A stretch of DNA of 13,587 nucleotides from DAOUFU01 sp034429275 (GTDB lineage: Bacteria; Chloroflexota; Anaerolineae; Aggregatilineales; Aggregatilineaceae). The stretch lies in the NCBI GenBank assembly GCA_034429275.1, contig DAOUFU010000113.1, positions 1-13,587 of the forward strand, given 5' to 3'. Below the pieces are notes generated by a model that did not search any database, was not told the DNA's origin, and worked only from the letters and a program-made list of their open reading frames with translations. How positions within the stretch are numbered: the first letter of the stretch is position 1; the number at the start of each line of letters is the position of its first letter. This document shows positions 7,674 through 13,587 of this stretch, piece after piece. A program made the position numbers and the translations under genes.

Positions 7674-7710
7674 CGAAGTCCTCGCCATTTGGCGGGGACT
7701 TCGCCTTTTC
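7674..7710 (+). terminator. Intrinsic terminator of the leader RNA
   Basis: A 13-bp stem (7674-7686 with 7691-7703, one G-U pair) carries an ATTT loop and is followed by CCTTTTC (7704-7710). The stem is strong; the T-run is short. Just upstream, AGGAC (7667-7671) can pair with GTCCT (7678-7682), which would disrupt the left arm and could serve as a weak antiterminator. Confidence 0.65.
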
Positions 7711-7742
7711 TGGCCTTAGTTGATGTCTCTAGAGTGTGACAC

Positions 7743-7815
7743 TTGGCATATCTTTTAAATTCAATAGGCCCAAATTGGCACAAACTCCCAAATTGACTTT
7801 GTGACTTATTGGCAC
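7743..7815 (+). repeat. Phased TTGGCA repeats at the hppA promoter
   Basis: TTGGCA occurs at 7743-7748, 7775-7780 and 7809-7814, with starts 32 and 34 bp apart (about three helical turns each). The last two share the longer ATTGGCAC. CCCAAATTG is also repeated at 7769-7777 and 7787-7795, and a perfect AGTGT-G-ACACT dyad lies at 7733-7743. The third TTGGCA falls inside the spacer of the predicted promoter. The pattern suggests transcription-factor binding but the factor is unknown. Confidence 0.4.
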
Positions 7816-7828
7816 TTCGCGGTAAAAT
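7799..7828 (+). promoter_or_regulatory. Probable hppA promoter
   Basis: TTGTGA (7799-7804), an 18-bp spacer and TAAAAT (7823-7828) form a fair sigma-70-type promoter, with a start near 7835. The -10 lies exactly in the loop of a GCGG/CCGC dyad (7819-7822/7830-7833). The TTGACT at 7793 looks better alone but sits too far (24 bp) from the -10. Confidence 0.45.
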
Positions 7829-7834
7829 GCCGCC

Positions 7835-7957
7835 TGTTGTCTAAGTTATCCCCGACGTCGCGCGCGCGGGGGGATTTCGATGTGCCCGGTCTATTGAGCC
7901 ACTAGCGACAGCATAGATCGACTTCGGTTTTCTGCCCGGTAGGAGGGGTTTCTGTAC
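7835..7957 (+). promoter_or_regulatory. Structured 5' UTR of hppA
   Basis: About 120 nt separate the predicted start from the hppA ATG. ATCCCC (7848-7853) can pair with GGGGAT (7870-7875) around a CG-alternating centre. TGCCCGGT occurs twice (7883-7890 and 7933-7940), the second copy immediately before the ribosome site AGGAGGGG (7941-7948). I do not see the conserved core of a fluoride (crcB) riboswitch, which was the class most worth checking for a pyrophosphatase gene. Confidence 0.35.
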
Positions 7958-10396
7958 ATGTTTGAAATGGAGAACGTCAAGACTTACGAAGAGGTGATGG
8001 TTTTCATCGTCCTCGGCATCGCATTCTTGGCCCTGGCCTATGCGTTGTGGTTGCGTAACTACATCATGGCTTCGGACAAGGGCAACAAGGAAATGCAGCG
8101 CATCTGGGGTTTCATCCGCGATGGCGCGAACGCCTATTTGCGCACGCAGATGCGGACCATCGCGATCTTGATCGTGTTGCTGACGGTAGCCATGTTCCTG
8201 AGCGTGTTTGTGGTGGAACCGACTCCGGAGGCGAATGAGTATTTCAACCAGGACACAGACCGGGCGCGCCTGGTGATTGCGCTGGCGCGAGCGCTCGCGT
8301 TTGTGATGGGGTCGTCGTTCTCGGCGATGGTTGGTTTCTTCGGTATGAACATGGCTGTGCAGGGTAATGTGCGTGTGGCTGCTGCTGCAGAGCGCGGTGG
8401 CTACCAGGAAGCCCTGAAAATTGCCTATCGTTCGGGCACCATCACCGGTATGCTGACTGATGGTCTGGGTCTCTTCGGTGGAACGATGATCTTCATCATC
8501 TTCGGCAAGGCTTCGCCAGATGTGCTGCTGGGCTTTGGCTTCGGTGGTACGCTGCTGGCGCTGTTTATGCGCGTGGGTGGTGGTATCTACACTAAAGCGG
8601 CTGATGTCGGTGCGGACCTTGTAGGCAAGGTGGAAGCCGGCATGGAAGAAGACGACCCGCGTAACGCTGCTGTGATCGCCGACCTGGTGGGTGACAACGT
8701 GGGCGACTGCGCAGGTATGGCGGCGGACATTTTCGAATCCTACGAAGTCACCATTGTTTCCAGCCTGATCCTTGGCCTGGCACTGACCTCGATCAATGGC
8801 GAACTGTACTGGATTGTGCTGCCGCTGCTTGTTCGCGGCGTCGGCGTGATCAGCTCGATTGTAGGTACCTATGCGGTCTCGCTCTGGAAAGTGGACGACG
8901 CTGAAGAAGCGATGTTCAAGAGCTACGAGATTTCGAGCGGTATCACGATCATCTCGACCTTCCTGCTGGCATGGCTGTATGCTGGTCAGCTTTCACTGGC
9001 AACCCTGGTCGCAGTTGGTGTAGCTTTGGCGGTGTCGTTCAACCCGCTGACGTCGTATGCAACCAGCGCCAAAAGTCCGCGTGTCCGGACGATCTCGGCG
9101 GCATCCCGGTTTGGTCCTGCAACGATCATCCTTGAAGGTCTGTCGCTGGGGTACCTGTCCAGCGTTTGGGCACTCTTCGTGATTGTGGCCAGCCTCACCT
9201 CGTCCATCCTGGTTTACAGCGTAGAGTTCCCCTCGGAATACAAAGCTCCGGTTGTGATCGGAGGCGCTGCGCTTTCTGTTTTTGCCATCTGGCGTGGTCG
9301 GCAGAAAGGACACCTGGTAGAAGGCTTCTTCCAGGCTCTGTGGCTCATGGTGGCGGCTCTGTTCCTGATCAGTATGCACGAAGTCCCGGATGTACACCGC
9401 TATCAGTACATCCTGTTTGGTGTCACGCTGATCGGTGTGGGAATGCTTTCGCACACGGGCAACAATGTGAGTATGGATACCTTCGGCCCGATTTCCGACA
9501 ATGCGAATGGCATTGGTGAGCTTTCGGGCATGAGCGGAAAGGCTCGCCAGATCATGGCAGACCTGGATGCTGCGGGTAACACGACCAAGGCGATCACCAA
9601 GGGCGTGGCAATCGGCTCGGCGGTGATTGCGGCGGTGTCGCTGTTCGGCAGCTTCTTTGCCGATATCCAGCGCGTCAAGCCCGATTTCGAGGAAATCGTG
9701 AACCTGGCTGACCCGGTGGTGTTTGTGGGTTTGCTGATCGGTGGTTCGCTCCCGCTGCTGTTCAGCGGCCTGCTGATCAAAGCCGTTAGCCGTGCGGCGG
9801 GCCTGATTATGGCAGAAGTGCGCCGTCAGCTGCGTGATGAGAAGATTGCGAAGGGCGAAAAGACCCCCGACTATGCGCAGGCTGTGACTATCTCGACACA
9901 GGCAGCGCAGATTGAGCTGGTTCCCTTGGGTTTGATCTCCATTCTGGCTCCGATTGCGGTCGGCTTGCTGCTGAAGGAAGAAGCGCTTGGTGGCTTCCTG
10001 GCGGGCGTCATCTTGACCGGCCAGCTGTTGGCGGTGTTCATGTCGAATGCTGGTGGAGCATGGGACAATGCCAAGAAGCACATTGAAGACGGTTACTTCG
10101 GCGGTAAGGGTAGCGAGAATCATAAGGCCAGCGTTGTTGGTGATACCGTCGGCGATCCGCTGAAGGATACGGCTGGTCCTGCGCTTAACCCCATGATCAA
10201 GGTGATGAACCTGGTGGCGCTGATTGTTGCCCCGCTGGTGGTGGAGTATGAAGGTTACAGCGCCGGCATCATCATCGGCATCGTGATCGCGATCAGCCTG
10301 ATCCTGTGGGCTGTTCGCCGCAGCGACCGCGAAGAAGGTTCGCTGACCGAAGATGTCGCCGATCGCGTAACTTCGGATATGGTGGCCTCGGACTAA
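7958..10396 (+). CDS. hppA: Membrane H+-translocating pyrophosphatase, K+-independent type
   Basis: This 812-residue, multi-spanning membrane enzyme couples hydrolysis of pyrophosphate to proton pumping, saving energy from biosynthetic PPi. Signature loops are intact: the PPi/Mg site KAADVGADLVGKVE (near 213-226) followed by EEDDPRNAAVIADLVGDN (230-247) and VGDCAGMAADIFESYE (248-263); DTFGPISDNANGIGE (507-521); and GGAWDNAKKHIEDG (699-712) with GDTVGDPLKDTAGPALN (728-744). At the family's K+ determinant the sequence is GNTTKAITKG (540-549). Lys at 544, where K+-dependent enzymes have Ala, marks the K+-independent, H+-pumping subgroup by established family rules. It is somewhat longer than many bacterial homologues (about 670-770), partly from the loops near 80-100 and 410-480. 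AGGAGG ends 11 nt before the ATG. It is preceded by a long regulatory spacer and followed by a hairpin, so it is probably monocistronic. Confidence 0.97.
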   Translation: MFEMENVKTYEEVMVFIVLGIAFLALAYALWLRNYIMASDKGNKEMQRIWGFIRDGANAYLRTQMRTIAILIVLLTVAMFLSVFVVEPTPEANEYFNQDTDRARLVIALARALAFVMGSSFSAMVGFFGMNMAVQGNVRVAAAAERGGYQEALKIAYRSGTITGMLTDGLGLFGGTMIFIIFGKASPDVLLGFGFGGTLLALFMRVGGGIYTKAADVGADLVGKVEAGMEEDDPRNAAVIADLVGDNVGDCAGMAADIFESYEVTIVSSLILGLALTSINGELYWIVLPLLVRGVGVISSIVGTYAVSLWKVDDAEEAMFKSYEISSGITIISTFLLAWLYAGQLSLATLVAVGVALAVSFNPLTSYATSAKSPRVRTISAASRFGPATIILEGLSLGYLSSVWALFVIVASLTSSILVYSVEFPSEYKAPVVIGGAALSVFAIWRGRQKGHLVEGFFQALWLMVAALFLISMHEVPDVHRYQYILFGVTLIGVGMLSHTGNNVSMDTFGPISDNANGIGELSGMSGKARQIMADLDAAGNTTKAITKGVAIGSAVIAAVSLFGSFFADIQRVKPDFEEIVNLADPVVFVGLLIGGSLPLLFSGLLIKAVSRAAGLIMAEVRRQLRDEKIAKGEKTPDYAQAVTISTQAAQIELVPLGLISILAPIAVGLLLKEEALGGFLAGVILTGQLLAVFMSNAGGAWDNAKKHIEDGYFGGKGSENHKASVVGDTVGDPLKDTAGPALNPMIKVMNLVALIVAPLVVEYEGYSAGIIIGIVIAISLILWAVRRSDREEGSLTEDVADRVTSDMVASD

Positions 10397-10414
10397 CGCG
10401 CAAACTGCGTAAGG

Positions 10415-10445
10415 TTCGCGCACCATAGCTGACTGACTGTATAAT
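10415..10445 (+). promoter_or_regulatory. Possible promoter of the deacetylase gene
   Basis: A perfect TATAAT lies at 10440-10445, 58 bp before the ATG at 10504. The best -35 candidate, TTCGCG (10415-10420), is poor and 19 bp away, so the promoter would be weak or activator-dependent. The -10 overlaps the left arm of the dyad at 10443-10476. Confidence 0.4.
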
Positions 10446-10476
10446 AGGCGACTCACATCCCGGTGAGTCGCCTATT
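10443..10476 (+). terminator. 14-bp perfect dyad: hppA terminator and/or deacetylase operator
   Basis: The arms 10443-10456 and 10463-10476 are perfect complements (core AGGCGACTCAC/GTGAGTCGCCT) around a 6-nt loop. It lies 46 bp after the hppA stop and ends in TATTTATG, a weak U-run. Because the left arm overlaps the TATAAT at 10440-10445, it could equally be an operator or a hairpin at the 5' end of the downstream mRNA. Confidence 0.55.
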
Positions 10477-10503
10477 TATGTCTCAAGGCTTGCAGGGGGC
10501 AGC

Positions 10504-11529
10504 ATGACAACAGCGTATGTGACCGATCTTCGGTTCGACCAGCACACGCAGGACGGCCATCCCGAACATGCCGGGCGGCTTCAGGTCATACGCCAGCAGC
10601 TAGCTGACGATGGTCTGGCAGCGCGAATGATGTTCTGCGAAGCCCGACCTGCCAGCGATGAGGATTTGCAGGCTGTGCATTCGCGCGCATACCTGGATCG
10701 GCTGGCGCGAGCCGCTGGGCGGGCGATGATGTTCGGCCCAGATACCTACGCTGTACCAGAATCGGTTGCCCTTGCTCGTTTGGCTGCGGGAGCAACGCTA
10801 CCGGTGATGGATGCCGTGATAACGGGTGCTGCGCACAACGGCCTGGTGGCTGTGCGTCCTCCTGGACATCATGCAACGGAAAACGAAGCGATGGGGTTCT
10901 GTTTCCTTAATAACGTCGCCGTGGCTGCCCGCTATGCTCAACGAGTCCATCACGTTGAGCGGGTCGCCATTGTCGATTATGATGTGCACCACGGAAATGG
11001 TACCCACGACATTTTTTATGCGGATGGGTCTGTCTTTTATGTTTCTACTCACCAATCTCCCTGGTATCCGGGCACCGGGGCGATTCACGAGATCGGCGAG
11101 GGACCAGGACTCGGAGCAACGCTCAATATCCCGCTGCCCGCCGGGGTGGGCGACGTGGGGTACACCCAGATATTCGAACAGGTCATTCTGCCCCTCATCG
11201 CGCGCTTCGGCCCGGACCTGATCCTGGTCTCGGCAGGCTTTGATGCACACTGGGCCGATCCACTGGGGCGGATGTGCCTCACCCTGGCCGGATATGATCG
11301 ATTGGGGCGGCTGCTTATCGACATGGCGGAAACGGTGTGCGGTGGACGGATTGTCTTCGTGCTCGAAGGCGGATATGACCTCAAAGTTTTGCGCCATGCG
11401 GTAGCCAATGTGGCGCGTGCCTTACTCGGCGACGAATTTCCGGGAGATGTCATCGGCCCATCGAATGGGCGGGAGCTTCCTGTTCGACGCATCATCGAGA
11501 CGTTAGAACAATATCATAAGCTCCCTTAA
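10504..11529 (+). CDS. Zn-dependent histone deacetylase-like amidohydrolase (class II / acetylpolyamine type)
   Basis: The product has 341 residues, typical for bacterial members of the arginase/deacetylase superfamily. It removes acetyl groups from amines: acetylpolyamines, acetyl-lysine or similar small substrates. Active-site motifs are complete. RPPGHHA carries the catalytic His pair (122, 123). GFCFLNNVAVAA follows at 131-142. DYDVHHGNGT supplies zinc ligands Asp160 and His162, and SAGFDAHWADPLG supplies zinc ligand Asp247. LEGGYDL carries the transition-state Tyr291. The Glu-Gly-Gly-Tyr form matches class II enzymes and acetylpolyamine amidohydrolases; class I enzymes have a Gly-rich version. 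A short N-terminal segment (HPEHAGRL) resembles the usual HPE.P.R start of class II. CAGGGGG lies 4 nt before the ATG. Neighbouring genes give no hint of the substrate. The family call is certain, the substrate is not. Confidence 0.94.
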   Translation: MTTAYVTDLRFDQHTQDGHPEHAGRLQVIRQQLADDGLAARMMFCEARPASDEDLQAVHSRAYLDRLARAAGRAMMFGPDTYAVPESVALARLAAGATLPVMDAVITGAAHNGLVAVRPPGHHATENEAMGFCFLNNVAVAARYAQRVHHVERVAIVDYDVHHGNGTHDIFYADGSVFYVSTHQSPWYPGTGAIHEIGEGPGLGATLNIPLPAGVGDVGYTQIFEQVILPLIARFGPDLILVSAGFDAHWADPLGRMCLTLAGYDRLGRLLIDMAETVCGGRIVFVLEGGYDLKVLRHAVANVARALLGDEFPGDVIGPSNGRELPVRRIIETLEQYHKLP

Positions 11530-11547
11530 TACAGTATTTGGGCTGTC

Positions 11548-11576
11548 TTGCGCTTTTAGAACAGGCATAGCATAAT
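11548..11576 (+). promoter_or_regulatory. Possible promoter of the TPR gene
   Basis: TTGCGC (11548-11553), a 17-bp spacer and CATAAT (11571-11576) give a plausible promoter with a start near 11583, leaving a leader of about 60 nt before the ATG at 11642. The -35 matches only three of six positions. Confidence 0.35.
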
Positions 11577-11641
11577 GAAAATAAACCAATCAGGCGAACG
11601 AGCTAAATTGGGGTGCAGGCCAGAGAAGAAATGAGTGCATA

Positions 11642-13555
11642 ATGGCTGAAACGATCACTCTGCGTGCGTATCTGAATGACATCGCTTCCCTGCTCGAAAG
11701 CGAGGCGGTCAACGAGGTCATCAGCCACTGCAAACATATTTTGCAACACCAGCCGCACAATGTAGAAACCTATCGACTCCTGGGCAAAGCGCTGCTGCAA
11801 AAAGGGCATTTTGATGGCTCCATAGAGCAGTTTAACGAAGCGGCAGATGTTTTTCGCCGGGTGTTGAGCGTGGATCCAACGGATTTTGTCTCGCACCTGG
11901 GCATGAGCGAAGTATACCAGGAAACCGGGCGGTTAGACCAGGCAATCTGGCACATGGAGCGCGCTTATGAACAACAGCCCGGAAATATGGCGCTGCAAGA
12001 TGCTCTGCGGCAGTTGTATATTGCGCGGGATGGCGAGGCTCGTGCTCCTCAGAAAATTCAACTGACTCGTGCAGCGCTGGCTCGGCAGTATGCCAATGGG
12101 CGGCTCTATGACCAAGCGTTGATCGAGTTGCGCACCGCGATCGAGAAAGCGCCCGACCGGATTGATCTCGAACTCTTGTTGGCCGAAATTCTGTGGGATA
12201 GCCAGCATTTTGTGGAAGCGGGGGAGGCGGCAGGACGTGTTCTTGATAAGCTGCCAGACTGCTTACCTGCGCAGCGTATCCTCGCTCAACTCTGGCTGCA
12301 TTACCAGCGCCCTGTCGAAGCTCAGCGGTATTTGCAGCGCGTCGAGGCGCTCGATCCGTACCTCGCGGCGCGTCTGCTGCGGCCCAATGAGTCGGTTCCT
12401 GACCCGGTTCGCTTGGAACGCCTCGATTACAGCGCTCAGATGGCCTCGTCGTTTTCTGGTGAAACTCCTGACTGGATTCAAGACCTGGGTGTGTTCGATG
12501 GCGGTGGTCTGACCATGAAAGCGGCAGTACAGCCGCCGGTTATGGCTTCGCCGCCTACATGGTCGCGTCCTGAGATTTCCGGCAGCGCTCCTCCATATGA
12601 CGATCAGTCCGTGATGGTGGATTGGACTAGCGATCAGGCGCTGTCGGGACCTGGACCGGACATGTCTGAGATATTTTCCGACCTGACACAACAAGGCACT
12701 TCGAGTCAGAGTACGCCTGACCGGTGGGCAGCGCCGCCGGATATTCCGGCACAACCTTTCGCAGCATTCGCAGAAGCGGATGAAAGTGTCCCCGATTGGT
12801 TTGCGGACCTGGGCGTTTCGCAAGAGGCAGGGGTATCTGCGAGGGCGGCACATGAGGACGATGCGCTTGATTTTGAGGCGCTAATGGCCGATTCGTCGGG
12901 GGGGGCAGATCAAATGGACGATTGGTTGTCGCAAGGCGAATCGGATGACTTGTTTCCCAATATGGACGATCTGATCGGTGACACCGGCGACGTGCCAGTT
13001 TCTCCCGCCGAATCGCATCGTCCACTGTTTGACGAGACGACCTGGCTGCCTCCTCTGGAGGAAGCTGCTCCATCCGCGCAAGGGTTGGAGTCGGAAGTCA
13101 CCGGAGAGCCATTCGATTCTCTGTTCGCGTCAGAGGGGCCAACTGGCTCTGCGGATGAAGAGCAACTGGGCGATGCTGCTGACTGGCTGTTCCTCGAAGA
13201 GCAGGTTTCTGGCGAGGTACAACCCGTCGCCGAGGTGAGCGACCTGAGCGGATTGTTTGACGCGCAGGAGCCGGGGGCAGCAGAAGAAGCGGACTTCGAC
13301 GCGCTGTTTGGGTCGATGGAGCAGGCGGTCGAGAGTGTAAGCGAGCAGGCCGAGCAAGCCGTCGCCGAGGTGAGCGACCTGGGCGGACTGTTCGACGCGC
13401 AGGAGCCGGTGGCAGCGGAAGAAGCGGAATTCGACGCGCTGTTCGGGTCGATGGAGCAGGCGGTCGAGGATGTTGGTGAACGGGCCGAGCAAGCCGCTGC
13501 CGAGGTGAGCGACCTGGGTGGACTGTTCGACGCGCAGGAGCCAGTGGCAGCATGA
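11642..13555 (+). CDS. TPR-domain protein with long acidic repeat tail, 3'-truncated by contig end
   Basis: 637 codons are readable. Residues about 11-235 are TPR-type helical pairs (for example VETYRLLGKALLQKGHFDGSI, FVSHLGMSEVYQETGRLDQA, LARQYANGRLYDQALIE), a protein-binding scaffold. From about 250 on, the chain is acidic, rich in Pro/Ser/Ala and probably disordered. It carries recurring Trp motifs (PDWIQDLG at 276-283, PDWFADLG at 384-391, DDWLSQ, ADWLFLEE) and LF motifs (DDLF, FDSLF, FDALF). It ends in 45-residue tandem repeats from residue 529. There is no signal peptide or membrane helix, so it is likely cytoplasmic. The TGA at 13553-13555 is read from what looks like sequencing adapter; genuine sequence stops near 13551-13552, in the middle of the third repeat unit, so the true C-terminus is missing. 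The ribosome site before ATG 11642 is weak. Its function is unknown; an adaptor or scaffold role is inferred. Confidence 0.8.
   Translation: MAETITLRAYLNDIASLLESEAVNEVISHCKHILQHQPHNVETYRLLGKALLQKGHFDGSIEQFNEAADVFRRVLSVDPTDFVSHLGMSEVYQETGRLDQAIWHMERAYEQQPGNMALQDALRQLYIARDGEARAPQKIQLTRAALARQYANGRLYDQALIELRTAIEKAPDRIDLELLLAEILWDSQHFVEAGEAAGRVLDKLPDCLPAQRILAQLWLHYQRPVEAQRYLQRVEALDPYLAARLLRPNESVPDPVRLERLDYSAQMASSFSGETPDWIQDLGVFDGGGLTMKAAVQPPVMASPPTWSRPEISGSAPPYDDQSVMVDWTSDQALSGPGPDMSEIFSDLTQQGTSSQSTPDRWAAPPDIPAQPFAAFAEADESVPDWFADLGVSQEAGVSARAAHEDDALDFEALMADSSGGADQMDDWLSQGESDDLFPNMDDLIGDTGDVPVSPAESHRPLFDETTWLPPLEEAAPSAQGLESEVTGEPFDSLFASEGPTGSADEEQLGDAADWLFLEEQVSGEVQPVAEVSDLSGLFDAQEPGAAEEADFDALFGSMEQAVESVSEQAEQAVAEVSDLGGLFDAQEPVAAEEAEFDALFGSMEQAVEDVGERAEQAAAEVSDLGGLFDAQEPVAA
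13226..13551 (+). repeat. 135-bp (45-residue) in-frame tandem repeat, 2.4 copies
   Basis: Units start at 13226, 13361 and 13496, exactly 135 bp apart. Each reads (A/V)AEVSDL.GLFDAQEP followed by AAEEA.FDALFGSMEQAVE and a Glu/Gln/Ala-rich linker. The units are nearly identical at the DNA level, so the duplication is recent or kept uniform by recombination. The third copy is cut after 56 bp where adapter-like sequence begins. Assemblers commonly break on such repeats, so the real copy number may be higher. Confidence 0.9.
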
Positions 13556-13587
13556 TCGGCTGAGCACGCGTCTGAACTCCTGTCACA
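13553..13587 (+). other. Residual Illumina TruSeq adapter at the contig end (non-genomic)
   Basis: From 13554 the sequence follows the TruSeq adapter: GATCGG matches, then two mismatches, GAGCAC matches, one mismatch, CGTCTGAACTCC matches, one mismatch, and GTCAC matches. That is 29 of 33 positions by eye. The homology to the preceding repeat unit stops at 13551, exactly where this begins. The reverse complement reads as the Read 2 primer region (GGAGTTCAGACG). Such agreement is not expected by chance in a genome. Confidence 0.9.

Larger units (their letters stand above)
7524..7713 (+). ncRNA. Structured leader RNA or small RNA with alternative hairpins
   Basis: The stretch from the predicted start to the terminator (about 190 nt) is built of paired segments. 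Stem 1 is 7525-7532/7545-7552 (8 bp with one G-U). Stem 2 pairs 7576-7590 with 7624-7637 (14 bp with one bulged T); it covers the Shine-Dalgarno GAAGGAGG. Stem 3 is a perfect 14-bp pair 7616-7629/7651-7664. Stems 2 and 3 both need GACACC at 7624-7629, so they exclude each other. The terminator stem 7674-7686/7691-7703 closes the unit. Mutually exclusive folds, a short ORF and a terminator are what an attenuator shows. It does not match the riboswitch classes I could check by eye. It may act on hppA, 245 bp further on, or be an independent RNA. Confidence 0.55.

Noticed and set aside
7571..7713. T-box leader (GGTGGTG near 7582 and GTAGTACCACGCG near 7602 recall the T-box core)
   Set aside because: The invariant TGG-N-ACC-G core is not intact, only about 50 nt precede it so Stem I with its specifier loop cannot fit, and no tRNA synthetase or amino-acid gene follows.
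7774..7828. Sigma-54 promoter from TTGGCAC boxes
   Set aside because: None of the TTGGCAC copies is followed by GC at the required -12 spacing.
7835..7957. Fluoride (crcB) riboswitch in front of the pyrophosphatase gene
   Set aside because: I found no match to the conserved GGNGATGG...GCC...pseudoknot core in the 5' UTR.
8993..10456. 487-codon open frame on the minus strand
   Set aside because: It lies antisense to hppA, is rich in His/Arg/Gln/Asp without domain motifs, and is explained by codon bias of the real gene.
13552..13587. Frameshift or natural C-terminus of the TPR protein
   Set aside because: No frame after 13551 continues the repeat, and the bases match Illumina adapter, so an assembly-end artefact explains it better.

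Overview
The window looks like a fragment of a free-living bacterial chromosome, most likely a member of the Chloroflexota (Anaerolineae-like). This is inferred from overall flavour: GC-rich genes, a PD40 propeller protein, a K+-independent proton-pumping pyrophosphatase, and a large TPR protein with an acidic tail carrying Asp-Trp motifs. No rRNA, tRNA or single-copy phylogenetic marker settles it. I see no insertion sequence, phage gene, CRISPR array or tRNA. Seven real protein genes fill most of the sequence and most are housekeeping.

Left block (+ strand): a 5'-truncated beta-propeller protein with six PD40-type W-S-P-D/G repeats (to 1198), then a DegV/FakB-type fatty-acid-binding protein starting at a GTG (1239..2093). 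These converge on a leftward block across a 211-bp spacer. The spacer holds an unusual cluster of eight copies of a 9-mer (TGTGGGATA, at most one mismatch each, both orientations), which also forms terminator-like hairpins.

Leftward block (- strand, transcribed 7319 to 2305): a signal-peptide-bearing, C-terminally membrane-anchored surface protein, peptidyl-tRNA hydrolase (pth) and transcription-repair coupling factor (mfd). The gaps are only 30 and 23 bp, so they form a likely operon.

Divergent spacer 7320..7957: this is the most interesting non-coding part. It contains a good sigma-70-like promoter, then a leader of about 190 nt with an 18-codon ORF behind a perfect Shine-Dalgarno. Two mutually exclusive hairpins follow, one of which buries that Shine-Dalgarno, and then an intrinsic terminator. 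This looks like either a stand-alone small RNA or an attenuator. Downstream is a second promoter with phased TTGGCA repeats and a structured 5' UTR in front of hppA.

Right block (+ strand): hppA, the membrane H+-pumping pyrophosphatase (7958..10396); a zinc-dependent class II-type deacetylase/acetylpolyamine amidohydrolase homologue (10504..11529), preceded by a perfect 14-bp dyad overlapping a TATAAT box; and a TPR protein with a 45-residue tandem repeat.

The last 35 or so bases (13553..13587) closely match the Illumina TruSeq adapter. The stop codon of the TPR gene is therefore an artefact: the contig really ends inside a repeat unit and the gene is truncated.
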